A stretch of DNA of 64,000 nt, from positions 38,246 through 102,245 of the forward strand of contig AJFK01000182.1 in NCBI GenBank assembly GCA_000467715.1, given 5' to 3'. The notes below the pieces were generated by a model that was given only the letters and a program-made list of their open reading frames with translations, was not told the DNA's origin and ran no database searches. This DNA comes from Hysterium pulicare CBS 123377. Taxonomy: Eukaryota; Ascomycota; Dothideomycetes; Hysteriales; Hysteriaceae. Position 1 is the first letter of the stretch. The number at the start of each line of letters is the position of its first letter. The translations under genes and the position numbers were made by a program. Shown here piece by piece: positions 10,538 through 22,036 of this stretch.

Positions 10538-12750
10538 ATGGAGGATCCTCAGCCCCAGCAGACCCCACCCGCATCAGTCCGAAAGAACACAGCATGCGCA
10601 GAATGTAGACAACAAAAGGTCTGACGGACAGCTTCCGGTCTTTCGACGCCACCAACTCCATGTAAACTAAACTTGCTGGAATAGATGCGATGCGAAGGCG
10701 ATCCAAGCACCTCGGATCCGCCAGCTTGCTTGCGCTGCTGCCGGTTGAAGATTCCATGCGTCTTTTCGGCGCCGTTCAAGAGGACGCATAAGCGGAAGTA
10801 TGCCTGTCATTATTGAACCGCTCCTGTCTCTGTCATAGAGCTAATTGTCCGTGTTGTATAGACGGTTACAGGAACTTGAGGAAGAGACTACTGCTTTAAA
10901 ACGCCAGCTATTGTCTGCTTCTCCAGCAGCACCTGGCAATGCTCTACCTAGTGGAGATGCTCTGCCTCCACGTCAGGAAGATAATATCGATGTCTCACGG
11001 ATTCCTACGGCCGGGATAATACGCCGTCATGAACCCTCCGCTGATAATGATCCGACCTTGTCGAGGAGTATCGGCGGAGTGGAGCTCGCCCCTGGCATTA
11101 TTGATGATTGCGTTGAACTGTAAGTCTTCCTCGCTTCTCGATGGACTAGCAGTTGATGCCACACAGATACTTCAAAGACTATCATTCCATGCTCCCAATT
11201 CTCGACCCTAGCGTAACCCCAAACACGTTCTACCAACATGCTCCATTTCTGTTCTGGGTTGTCGTCTCCATCGGATCGCGAAGATACACCCGACAACCTA
11301 CCCTGACTCAAGCCTTAGCTCTACCAGTGACTCAACTTGCTTTGCAGTCGTTAATCGTCCGAGCCAAACCGATCGAGCGCATGAAGGGACTGATACTTCT
11401 TCTCAATTGGCCATTTCCTTCCGGCCCCTTTTACCGTGACCCATCTTTTCTTCTTGCCGGTACTCTGCTTCATATGGCGATGCAATGTGGTCTGCATGCA
11501 CCTACTTTTAGTCAGGACTTTTCAAAGTCATACCTCAAATTACCTGAACAGGAGCCCCTACGGAGAGCAGAGATGTGGGCATATGTTGTCATCATATACC
11601 AGAGGTATACCATCCTGAACTTAACCCCACATCTACCCTTGCTAAGCGTATTCATCAGGACATGCTCTGGTAGTGGGCAAGCAAACTTAGTATCATTCGA
11701 GACCTATAACGAGCAAATACACCTCAAAGCATTACTGGAGAAGCTACCGGTTACTTTAAGAATACAAATTCAAATCAGCAACATCATCGCTCGCGCTCAT
11801 AAAACCTTACTAGATCTCGGGATTCTCTCAATGACTCCGCAGCAGGAACGTACAATGGACGCTCTTTTGAAAGGATTCAACACAGAGTTGGACAGCTTGG
11901 AGAATCTTGCGTCATCGGGTAGAGACCAAGTACAAGATGCAATTCCATATGCTAACTTTTGCTCAGGTTGGGACCACCTCTACATAGCCTCTGCACGTCA
12001 AGATCTTGCCGCAATGCACTTTTACAAGTCCGCAGCAACTCTAGACATGCAATCCTCCATGCTGATTTTCAACGCCACATCAAGTGTCCTGGAACAAATT
12101 CGCGACCTTGACAGAGACTACAGCCTACACCGTATATGCACCCGGTCCCTTCTAACAGTCACAATAATAAGCTTGGCCAGCATGGCTCGCATCCTCAAAG
12201 GTCCATTCGCAGGATATCTGGACCAAATTCGGGGGTACAATCTCTTTGACGCTGGCGTCCGTTTCGCACGGTCTTGTTCCGTCCAGAAAGCAGACTATGG
12301 AGAGAGAGGAGCTGCGTTTGCGGAGCAGGTCTGGAAGAGCAAAAAAGTGTTTCGCGATCCTGATGGATCAATCAATATTACTCTCCGTGTGAGGAACCGA
12401 TTTTCGGGTGGTCCATTACATGATGTTATTCGATGCTGGAAGGAGGAATTCTTTGATCTCGAGTACATGCATTCTGCGCCTGGCATGGATATTGGTACGC
12501 TCTTTACAGTACTTTTGTGCTTTCTGGCCAGCATGTATCGGCTAACGGTGGAGTAGAAACCGTTATACCCTCGAGTACGACTGCTGGACTCGATGCTGCG
12601 CTTGCTCCGAGTTCGGTTCCCAATGGCGGTCCGTCTAATTTCTCCACAGCACCGGACTTTTTGTTGAACGATGAGCTTTGGGGAGATTTGGGTCTAGGAA
12701 TGAGTGACAATTGGGATATGGCTGGGTCGGGTATGAGTTGGACGGCTTGA
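10538..12750 (+). CDS. Zn2Cys6 transcription factor with fungal_trans domain
   Basis: Six exons join in phase: 10538-10618, 10685-10797, 10862-11119, 11167-11604, 11659-12494 and 12554-12750, giving 640 residues. Exons 1-2 assemble the binuclear cluster C-x2-C-x6-C-x11-C-x2-C-x6-C (CAECRQQK, MRC, CLRCCRLKIPC). A short coiled coil follows (RLQELEEETTALKRQL), usual for dimerisation, then the middle homology region beginning YFKDYHSMLPILDP. The 54-nt intron at 11605-11658 keeps frame, so its retention would be silent; the last acceptor could also be at 12556. The acidic, Gly/Ser-rich tail (ELWGDLGLG) resembles an activation region. It probably regulates the flanking hydrolase, MFS and reductase genes. 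Nuclear. Confidence 0.85.
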
Positions 12751-12903
12751 GTGGTACAGGTAATTCTTCAACCATTCCCTTTGTTCTGACTCTATTCCAA
12801 TATCAATAGTGACTCTAAGATTGGCATTCCCGCCCATTAGTTAGCTACATTGCGTCTATAGACCCATGGAACCCCTTCAATTCCTCGTCGTTACTCATTC
12901 CAA

Positions 12904-14666
12904 CTAAGACTTCTGTTCTTCTTCTTGTGCCTTTTTCTTCTCTTCTCTCTGCCGCCTCTCCTCCCTCCAACCCATCCCCCATTTGTACTCTACCCAAAGC
13001 AAAGATATCGCAACAAGGTAAACCAACCCCAAGAAAGTATAACACCATCCCCACCCCATACCTTCAAGCATGGAGGCAATTGCCGCCGTCCCCGCGCCCG
13101 CAACCCAGCACCGCACCAAACTACTCGCCGCAGACACAGTCGACGGCTTCTCTGGGAACAAATCTACCAGCAATGAACTCAAAGCATTACTGGAAGACAC
13201 TTGGCAGTACGCCATTATGAACTCCAGTATCAGCGGCACGGCGAGGTTGACGCGATACTGCAACACCCATCCGAAAGGGATATAGGTTGCTACAACGAGC
13301 GGTGCGAAAATGAAGACGGGCTGCAAGCGCACTTTTTCGATGGGGAAGTTGCGTAGGTCGGTCCTACGTTTCTTTTCGAGCGGGAAGTTGAGTCTTTTTG
13401 CCCAGCGGCGGTAGTTCCAGTCCATCAGCTTACCGTTGAGTATGGCAGCGAAGATCGCGGCGCCGCCGACGGGTCTGAGGAGATAAAAATCAGTCGAAAG
13501 CTTCAGGCGGACGCTGATTATAATGCTTACATGTAGCAGAGGCCGACTTTGAAGGTGCCGAAACCGTACACTTCGCCGAAAAGGGTGGGCAAACTTGCAA
13601 GTTGGGCCATCAGAACAAACATGCCCAACGCAATGTAGCAGATGATGAGGCAGGCATCCTTTTCGCGCAGTATCACGACCGAAGTCAGCGGGTTCGGAAA
13701 CTGGAATTTGCGCTTCTTCGCCAGTTCCTGTGCCTTGTCCTCCTTCTCGTCGATTTCGCTACCCCGTCCTTCACGAATCGCCCTCTTCTTCTCCCGCCGC
13801 GCGCTCCAGTACTGAAACGGACTCATCACCCACCAATCCGACGGCGGAATACTCCCATTCCCGACTACCTTCCTCGACGTCTCTGGCATGAAGAGCGCAT
13901 ACACGACCAAGTAACCCCCACTGATGATAGCCAGGAACCAGAAAATCGACCTCCACCCTAGATACTGCGCCAACAAGCCTCCAATCGTCGGCCCAATGGC
14001 GGGCGCGAGCATGATGCCTGCGGCAGCTGGGCCAAGATACTTCCCGCGCTCCGCGGGCGTCGCGACGTCAGCCATCACACCGTACCCCAGCGCGATAGTC
14101 CCGCTGCTGCCTGCGCTCTGGAGGCAGCGCAAGACCAGCAGTGCGGCATAAGATTTCTGCGTCGCGAGCCCGATATTGGCGGCGAAGTAGATGGCGAATG
14201 TGAGGATGTATGCGGGCCGGCGACCAGTCGTGTCGCCGAAAGTGCCCATGATGGTGGGTGCTAGGCCTTGGAGGATCATGTATGTTGTTATTGTCAAGTT
14301 GATGCGCCCCGTGGTGGTGTGATAATCCTTTGCGATGTCCGGGATGGCGGGGAAGTAGATCTGGCCGCTGAGCGGGGAGAAGAATGAGGCGAGGCTGATC
14401 ATTATTACTATGAAGATACGTTGGGGGCGGGTGAAGACTGTGTGTAGTGGTGCAGATGGGGCCTTTGTGAGGCCTTCGGGGTCGTCCGGGGTGGTGGTAT
14501 TAGGACTGTCATTGGTTGTCGTAGTGTGAACTTCCAGATCTGTAGGTTCTTGGTGGTTGTTTTGCAAGTTCGTGGGTTCTAGTCCAGATCTAATGCTTGA
14601 TGTGTGGAATTTGTGACCATCTACCGGAGCGGTGATGCTTTCGCCTTTTGTCTTTTCTAAATCCAT
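12904..14666 (-). CDS. MFS transporter, DHA1 drug:H+ antiporter type
   Basis: Two exons, 14666-13531 and 13474-12904, with a 56-nt intron (GTAAGC...CTCAG) joined in phase; 568 residues. A ~75-residue cytosolic N-terminus precedes about 12 membrane spans. The DHA1 motif-A loop reads GTFGDTTGRRPAY after span 2, and GLLAQYLGWRSIFW matches the span-5 region. A charged cytosolic loop rich in Lys/Glu lies in the middle and a Lys/Glu tail ends the protein. DHA1 members export drugs, toxins or metabolites at the plasma membrane. It is convergent with the Zn2Cys6 gene (153 bp apart) and divergent from the PRISE reductase. TATATAAAA on the minus strand (14790-14798) is a plausible TATA box. Confidence 0.88.
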
Positions 14667-15407
14667 AGTGGTGACGGTGGTGGAATATATGAACGTCGAT
14701 CCCTGAAGACTGATATTCCTCGCTCTTCTGGGGTGAATAGATTGAAAGCAATCAACTACGGTAGACGTGCCGAATGAAGTTCATGAGAGTTTTATATAGG
14801 ATATTCTTCTGAGATACTGTGCAAATCTTAAAGAAAAATCCGAACTCTAGAAGTGATGTCGTTCGTGATTTGCATCTCTGTGATTAGTCCACCGGCTCGA
14901 AACCGGCACCGGAGCCGGCTTGTTAAGGCGATTGACTTCAGATTGCAGCCAAAAACCGGGCAGTTCCCATTGATCAGCGGTGTGTGTGTGCCGTGTCTCT
15001 GCACTTGCTACTCTTTCAATCAACCTCTATGGATTGTAAAAGCACTTAAAATGGCCTAATTCTTTAAACCAGCCGCAGGACTCCAACCTTCTGTTTACCT
15101 CAGACTTACTAGTCTAAAGGTCCCTATCTTCTTCTTAGGAGGATTGCTTGCCTATGGCTGCATTTAGCAGGGTGATATCGCGGAGCAGTGTATGCAGGAT
15201 GCGTGGGAGAACGGCATCAACATTGGAGGTCAGAGACTACACAACCTCGATGTTACCCTATTTGGAATAGCGTAAATGACTCATTATGAGCCCAATCGAA
15301 CTACACTACACTACGTAGCTATCTCATACACGACAACAAATGTATAAAAAAGAACTTCGCTACATTGTTATCCCCATACACAAACTGCAACAACTTCCTT
15401 CTAAGCC
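14667..15407. promoter_or_regulatory. Divergent promoter of MFS and PRISE genes with CCGG cluster
   Basis: CCGG occurs at 14892, 14903, 14909 and 14915, forming two overlapping CCGG-N2-CCGG units (14903-14912 and 14909-14918), the same design as at 10234-10266. TATAAAAA at 15343-15350 lies ~60 nt before the reductase ATG. No coding sequence is evident. Confidence 0.55.
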
Positions 15408-16693
15408 ATGTCTCCATCCAAATCCACAAACCAAGCTCTCATCTTCGGTGCCTCAGGCCTGGCAGGCTGGGCCGTCGTCGACCAACTCCTAAAATCCTAC
15501 CCCTCTCCAAACACCTTCTCAAAAGTAACAGCGTTGGTGAATAGACCCCTTGATCTATCCTCATCCTACTGGCCCAAGCCCTCGGAATCAGGTCCAGAAT
15601 TGCAGCTAGTATCTGGGATCGATCTGACCAGGGGCACGGAAGCGGAGTTTGCGGAGAAGTTGAGGGAGAAGGTAGAGGGGATTGAGGGTGTGACGGACGT
15701 GTTTTATTTTGGTAGGTCAAGGTACTAGGGAGTTTTAAGGGAAAGAGTTATTTACAGAAAGCGCTAGCATATAAACAAGAAGACGATCCACCGACTGAAG
15801 TAAAACTAAACACCGATATGCTCACACGCGCAATTGGCGCTTTGAATATCCTTTGCCCAAACCTATCCTTCGTTGTATGGCCTAGCGGATCAAAGGTAAC
15901 CAATATCCATTTTCCCTCTTCTTAAGACCGCCAGTCTTTATGATTAACCTTCTATCCCAAGGCCTACGGTATCCAGCTCCCCGAAAAGCCGTTCAAAGCC
16001 CCATTCAAAGAGTCTTTACCTGCTCTTCCAGAGATCCATGCTACTACCTGGTATCCCGCCTTCCGCGAGGTTCTCAATCGCGCCAGTGCCGGTCGGAAGT
16101 GGACTTGGGCTGAAGTAAGGCCCGATGCCATTATTGGCTTTGCGCCTAGCGGGAGCACGTTTAATTTAACGGCGCACTGGGCTTTATACCTCTCGCTATA
16201 CGCAAAAATTGAGGGGAAGGGGTCATTAGTCCCGTACCCGGGTTCAAAGAATGGATATAACTCCTTATTTAATGAGGCATCCTCAAGTATGATTGCGAAG
16301 CTAGCAATCTGGGCATCGCTCCATCCGGAGAAGTGCACAGGTGAAGCCTTCAACATCGCAGACCGAGAGAAAGCGGAGACTATGGCGGAGCGGTGGCCAA
16401 TCTTGGCGGCTTATTTCGGCTTGAAAGGTGTCGAGCCAAGCGAGGATCCTACTATCTTGTCGCCGGGAGCATACGTGAAGAAGCATGCTCATGTGCTGGA
16501 AGAGCTAGGCATCAAAGGAAGTCAGGTGTGGAAAGCGGAATTCTTGGATACGTATGGTTTCTATCTCGATTTTGACCGACAGTTTAGTTTGAAGAAGACG
16601 AGAAGCGTGGGGTTCAAAGAGGAGAAGGAGCCTAACGAGAGCTGGTTTGAGGCGTTCAAAAGGTTTAAGGATGCGGGGATGATACCTAGTTGA
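15408..16693 (+). CDS. PRISE-like NADPH-dependent reductase (SDR superfamily)
   Basis: Three exons, 15408-15711, 15762-15895 and 15962-16693, join in phase to 389 residues. The N-terminus has the Rossmann nucleotide motif ALIFGASGLAGWAVVDQL. The exon 1-2 join gives FYFALAYKQEDD, matching the FYFAY motif of the progesterone 5-beta-reductase/iridoid synthase-like (PRISE) family; ATTWYPAFR and GEAFNIAD are further family landmarks. Members reduce activated C=C bonds of enones; substrate here unknown. The neighbouring MFS transporter, regulator and hydrolase suggest a small catabolic or secondary-metabolite unit. No signal peptide. The first acceptor (AAAG at 15761) was chosen because the stronger-looking TTACAG at 15757 gives a stop. 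Confidence 0.85.
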
Positions 16694-17189
16694 AATTGAT
16701 GGTTGGGAACTACTAGATTCGAAAGTCTCTAAAACAGCGAATTGTTCCAAGATATCCGGTTCTAGTTGTGATTGACCCAGAAACTCTTATCGAAAGGGAT
16801 AACTCGTGAAGTGGAGTCTATCAAAGGACCCAGATCTTGGAGCTGGAGCATGCTAGGCCGATCGATATTCTCCTCTTTCTTCTGTCCTATTGCGTTGCTG
16901 AGCGACTCCCAATATCTTTTGAAATTTGGTTTTCGGATTAGTTTATAATATTTCGGCATCTTGTACGGGTTCCGGTACTATACAATTAGGTATTCGTTAG
17001 TGAGTTACACTTCGTTATCTTTCTTTTGAACAAAGGAGGACGTCCCCGGAAAGTGTACGTCCAGTCTTAGTATTGTTCGTTTGTTTTGAGATTTGTCGCC
17101 TTTGTCTTGGTCGAGTCAACCAAATGTTTGACGGGCCGTATTCAGAAAAAGATCAACAAGCCGAATGTTTTTATGGGGTTGTTATTGGC
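16694..17189. other. Spacer with an unassigned minus-strand 65-codon frame
   Basis: A minus-strand frame at 16959-16762 starts MPKYYKLIRKPNFKRYW. I recognise no family. It may be the eroded tail of the HET-type pseudogene next to it or chance. Confidence 0.25.
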
Positions 17190-18957
17190 ATCCTAGGTAT
17201 TATTCTTGTCCATTTCCAAATGTTTTTCGAGGAAATCTGCAAGCCCGCAATCTGGACCATAATAGCTATTGAGAGTCCTAATCAAGCACTGGATGACTTC
17301 GTGGGCGAACGGATCCAGTTGACGTTCGTTATGTGCGTGAGATCGAGGCCACTTCAATGACTCTCCAAGACGCCGTCGCTGATATGGATCCAGTTTAAGA
17401 TTCCCATTGAAAGGCAGAAGGCGATACAGCCATCCCCGAGTCTTAAGTCCTTGAGCGGTGATTGTGGTAGTTTCGAAGCGACAATGATCTATGAAGGAGA
17501 GCTTATATTCGAATCCGGGCGGGTTGAATTTAAATTTGAACCTTGATAAGTTTTCCGCAAAGTGAGCTTCATTATTTCCTCAGGACTACTCTCGAGATTG
17601 TTCCGCAAAATCTCTCCACTTAGCAAGCACAGAGCAAGAATACAAGTACTCAGCCCATACTTCTCAGCGATAGAAGTGGGGAAGATGTCGCCGTATCCAG
17701 TCGGCTTGAAAACCTTGCAGAGTTTCCAGTAATGGCAATGCGGTCAGCCTCTTTCTCGATTGATCGACTGCAAACATCCTCTATTATACTAAGTGTGCTA
17801 GGATATTGCGTTATCCGGGCATAGTCCTCTTTAGTGTTGAGAGTGCGCGCTCCGGTTCGACCATACATATACCCTTGCCAATGACGAGGACCATTAACTA
17901 TGTTAGGGTCTCGGAGACCGTTGTCATTGTGAAGAACCATCTTGTTCCAGATGATGTATTGCTTGATCTTACCCAAGACGTAAGTGACTGGCCAGCGATA
18001 GAATTCACCATAAGCTAGGCAAAACATCGTCGTTGCCTGTCGAAAATGTGCTAGTTGGACTTCAAGCTCATTGGAGACATCTCCAAAGTTATGACTGTTT
18101 CCTTTGCGCAGATACTTGCTGTTGGGGGTGAGAAGAACCGTTTTCGATGACGCGCAATAATCTTCTTGAAATATCCAAGCGCGTGCCCATCTTTCGTCTG
18201 ATAGAATCCGGAGGATCAAGAGCACTAGCTCAAGGTCGTTAACCCCATCTTTGAATACAGGCTTTTCCTCGTCGTCTTTGTAGGTGAAAATTTCCCGAGA
18301 CAGGAGAGACGAAAGCTGATCGATCTCGAATTGATTCTCGAGAGTGATGGTAAGCAAGCCAAGAGCACAAGAACTTGCTTCACAACGTCCATGATCTGGA
18401 CTCCCAGCTTCACATCGTTTTCGTAGAGAGTTTGGTCGCCGGGAAGTTGATAAATACTCTCTTTGTTGATTCATTGTAACTCCACGATTTTGGGCGAATC
18501 GAATGCACCTTTCCATGTAACTGTCCGGAAACTCACTCTTATGCCGGAGTTTTCCAGGTCTTTGAGCGTAGTAATCGAAGGAAGTTGCCATACTGCCATC
18601 AGCTGTTGGAGTCCCCTGGGCCCATCTCCAAGAGACAGCAATATATGATCCCTCTTCATTGTCGTCATGTTCATCCGTCACGGGAAGGGTGAAAATCGGC
18701 AAAGGCTCTTCCTCTACTGAATCCCTCGTTGGTGTGAGTCTTCTCCGTTTGGTAGGACGCCATGAGTTGACCTCCCCATCCAGATCTGGAACACTCGATA
18801 CGTCGAGAAATCGAAGATTCTGGACCCATTTCTCCGAGTTCTCACGCCGAATCTGGTATTCCTGAATTTCCAGCAACTGCTGCAAGAATGCTGAAGCGTC
18901 GTTGTTGTGTATCTTCCCAAAAGTGAGATCCAAATCGTATTTTATTCTGCCTCGCAC
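17190..18957 (-). pseudogene. HET-domain-type gene, decayed by several frameshifts
   Basis: The longest open stretch (18957-17650) reads YIAVSWRW, RFAQNRGV, ERWARAWIFQEDY and EADRIAITGNSARF, landmarks of a large HET-domain family. Family order is kept only if the frame changes at about 18475 (where the WIDQEC motif should be and part is deleted; KLGVQIMDVV then follows in another frame), back at about 18380 (ALGLLTITL), at about 17675 (GLSTCILALCLLSGEIL continues beyond the stop) and at about 17510 (FIDHCRF, then GPDCGLADFLEKHL). At least four frameshifts plus loss of the 5' end make it non-functional. HET proteins mediate heterokaryon incompatibility and cell death in ascomycetes. It is one of three HET loci here. 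Confidence 0.75.
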
Positions 18958-19159
18958 GCAAAAAGTAGGAAGTTATAGATGGTATGAGGTTCCATCGTTC
19001 TGCTGTGCGTGAGAATGAATTGTGGTTTCACGTGCGCATGAATCATGTTTAGGGGGGCTTGTTCCCGATGCGGAAAGGCTGGCCGATCTTGATGCGGAGT
19101 GCCAACAACAAGTAATTCCTATCTTCATCTTCATCCTCGATTAGCAGTCCATTGAGTCC

Positions 19160-21252
19160 GTGTGGCTAGGAAGCGCAATAACACTTGTGCAATTGCTACC
19201 CTGTGGGGCTTTCGTGAACAATTGTCGCAAGGATGTTATGGATACTTCGATTGTTTGTGTATTTGCTGAACTCTCTTGGCCCAGGTATACCTGGTTTGTC
19301 AACCCCAATAATAGGACAACATTGACAAAAAATCAGAAGGGAACTCCTTTGATCTTAATCAACGGCAACAGAAATGCGCCACTGGTGAGTTTCACAGCCT
19401 CATTGAAGCTTCTTCTCTGACCAGCTTCAAGTATCTCCTACCACTTCATCAAAGGTCCCAGACTACTTCGATACCACTCTAGGGTGGTTCGCTGGTAGGC
19501 TCATTATCTCTTTCCAAACTTCTAGAGACTTAACATGATCGAAGGTCCAACCCAGACAGGTGCAGCTCCGTGGCTTGCCCAGACAAATGCAGCCCCCTTT
19601 AGCGGAGTCTCATACATACCCAACTCTCCCCTTGAAACACAAATGCCAATTCTAGGCAACAGCAAAAATGAAAACATTTTCCAAAGTATGGGAATTCTGA
19701 GTCCCTATTTTCCCAACCCGCGGGGTTTTGGAGTGGATGAGTTTTCAGTGCCACCAGGGTCCAATGTCACGTGGCTAAATATGATTTCACGGCATGGAAG
19801 CAGATACCCTGAAATCACCGGGAGAGCAACTGAGAGGAAGCTAGGAAAGAAGATCATGGACGCGATGGGGAGATTCAATGCCAGCGGTGCCTTGTCGTTT
19901 CTCAACTCGTGGACATTCGCTCTCGGTGCCGAAATACTCGTACCGAACGGAAAACAAGAGTAAGCAATATTTATTATTGACCACATCATGCTCACCCTAA
20001 CTCCTGATCTTTTGCGAGTGCTAATCAACTGTAGACTGTTCAACTCCGGGACTCTCCACTACTACCAGTATGGACATCTGTATCCAAATAATGGAAGCAA
20101 AATCATCGCTCGCACCACTACGCAAAGACGCATGCTCGAATCAGCTGAGTATTTCATGGCCGGGTTTTTCGGTCTGGGATGGGCGCAAAATGCCACACTG
20201 GAAATGGTCATCGAACAGACTGACTTCAATAATACCATGGCAGGATACAAGCTGTGTAAAAACTCAGGCTGGGAGGTTGCATACGACGGTAGGACCGCGA
20301 AATTGCTACTTTGTACTAGGTTCTAACCACAAGACGCATTATAGCCTCTGCCAGCTGGATCAAAACCTATCTGTCTGACGCCCACAATCGCCTTAAAGAC
20401 ATGATTAGAGGTGATCTAGACTGGACACTTGAAGATACTTGTAAGGCTATCAATCCAAACTTGAGCCGAAACTGATTATGCAGATAACGCGCAAGCTTTA
20501 TGTTCCTATGAAACTGTCTCTTTGGGCTATTCGCATTGGTGCGGTGTGTTCACGTATGAGGAATGGGAAGGCTTTGAGTACAGCTTAGATATTGCTGTCG
20601 CCGGCGGGGCCGGTTTCCAGTCACCAGTCGGAAGAGCCATTGGAATAGGTTTTTCTAACCCGCTAATGACAAGATTCAACCCTACTGACGTATGATAGGG
20701 TACGTACAAGAAGTGCTAGCCCGAATGCAGCACCATGTCATTACCTCTCCAGCGGCGCAAATTAATGTCACGCTTGACAACAATACCGTTACTTTTCCCG
20801 TAGATCAGACTTTGAATTTCGATTTCAGCCATGACACCAATATCATATCGATCCTTACGGCTTTCGGCCTCACTCAATTCAATCAGACGTTACCGAGGAC
20901 GCGTATTGTGGACAGAGATTTCATAATCAGTCACCTCGTACCTTTCGCCGGACGACTCGACATCGAGATCATCAAGGCACCGGCGCCCGTCAACTCCAAC
21001 CGTTCAGATCCAGCTGTCTATGTTGATGGACTTCCAACTAGCTACGTACATTTCATCCTCAATCAGCGAACTATTCCCCTGGGACGAAGTCTCGAAGAAT
21101 GCGGGCAGCGGGATGACGGTTGGTGTGAGATGGAAACATTCTTCAAGGTGCAACAGAAACAGATTGAACTCGCTGATTATGACTATGCCTGCTTTGGCGA
21201 GTATGCCGATGTTCCATACGGAAACATCACGAACGGGCATCCCTTGCGGTAG
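19160..21252 (+). CDS. Histidine acid phosphatase (phytase-like), seven exons
   Basis: Exons 19160-19384, 19425-19494, 19545-19959, 20035-20288, 20345-20440, 20484-20648 and 20699-21252 join in phase (592 codons). MISRHGSRYPE holds the catalytic RHGxRxP of branch-2 histidine phosphatases, and FSHDTNI near residue ~450 is the proton-donor HD motif. The exon 2-3 join gives GWFAGPTQTGAAPWLAQTN, typical of fungal members. Many Asn-x-Ser/Thr sites suggest glycosylation and secretion. The 5' end is unresolved: no ATG opens the first exon (next in-frame ATG 19238), and a signal peptide may lie in an unrecognised exon or in the other frame at 19233. Likely role is phosphate release from phytate or other organic phosphates outside the cell. 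Confidence 0.82.
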
Positions 21253-21592
21253 ATAATAAGGAATACAATCCACTATTCTCAAAACGGAGTGCAACTTGGA
21301 AGATACCCTTCTAGAGTATCTATCCACCCAACTCCAGAAAATGCTCAAATCATACCTCTAACATTTCACCAACGCCTTTAACAATTATTGCACAAAAAAA
21401 TCCAAAGTTCACCACCAAGTATCCACAGCCTACTAATCTTGCTCCGTCCACGAACGAAAATCCTCCATTTCTCTCATTCTCATTTAATCTTCCATCAGCT
21501 CACGCGCTACTCCTCTCTCTACCTCACCTCCCGCTCCATTGCTTGCAAAGCGCCCGCTGGCTCAATTCCATGTCGCAAAAAACTAAGCCACG
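21253..21592. other. Convergent 3' spacer
   Basis: It lies between the 3' ends of the phosphatase and RING genes. Only short low-complexity frames are visible. Confidence 0.4.
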
Positions 21593-22036
21593 TTACTGCT
21601 GCATTTCTTCTTTCTCCCTTTCCTCAAGTAATACACTTCTGCAAACAGGACACGTATTCGCTACCCGCAACCACGCATCTAGGCAAGATTGGTGGAACAC
21701 ATGATAGCATTTCACCGTCATGACAGGACATGCTTCCGCGGACTCGTTTGGCGTGGTTGATTCATTTTCACCGCCGTTGATAGAGGTGGTTCGAGCTTCG
21801 CGCTGCTTTTCATCGAGATTGAAGCTATGGGGTTCGTAAGCGAAGGTTTCCAGGACGGCCTCTCGATATGGCTCGTTGCAGATAGGACAGTCTTCGGCTG
21901 CAGATGACGAGTTTACAGGTATGTAGATGGATTCGCGGTGGCTGACAACTCTGGAGAGGGTTGGAGTCTCACTGGGAGGTGCTTGATTTGGGACGCTGGC
22001 TGGAGTCGCCATGATTGAGTAAGCGCTCGAGTCCAT
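21593..22036 (-). CDS. RING-H2 finger protein, probable E3 ubiquitin ligase
   Basis: A 147-residue single-exon protein; the ATG at 22036 has a second Met (MATPASVPN) eight codons on. The RING starts at CPICNEPYREAV and, after an unusually long insert of about 55 Ser/Glu/Asn-rich residues, ends CYHVFHQSCLDAWLRVANTCPVCR, a C3H2C3 (RING-H2) ligand set with the hydrophobic and Trp positions used to bind E2 enzymes. No membrane span. The split RING is typical of a small-protein family in Helotiales and related fungi; substrates unknown. The Glu/Lys/Gln tail is short. Confidence 0.8.
   Translation of the reverse strand: MDSSAYSIMATPASVPNQAPPSETPTLSRVVSHRESIYIPVNSSSAAEDCPICNEPYREAVLETFAYEPHSFNLDEKQREARTTSINGGENESTTPNESAEACPVMTVKCYHVFHQSCLDAWLRVANTCPVCRSVLLEEREKEEMQQ

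Noticed and set aside
14853-15059. Small frame starting MMSFVICISV
   Set aside because: Lies in the divergent promoter across the CCGG cluster, no similarity or splice context.
17073-17360. Plus-strand 95-codon frame starting MFVCFEICRLC
   Set aside because: It lies antisense to the tail of the HET pseudogene, whose family motifs read on the minus strand.
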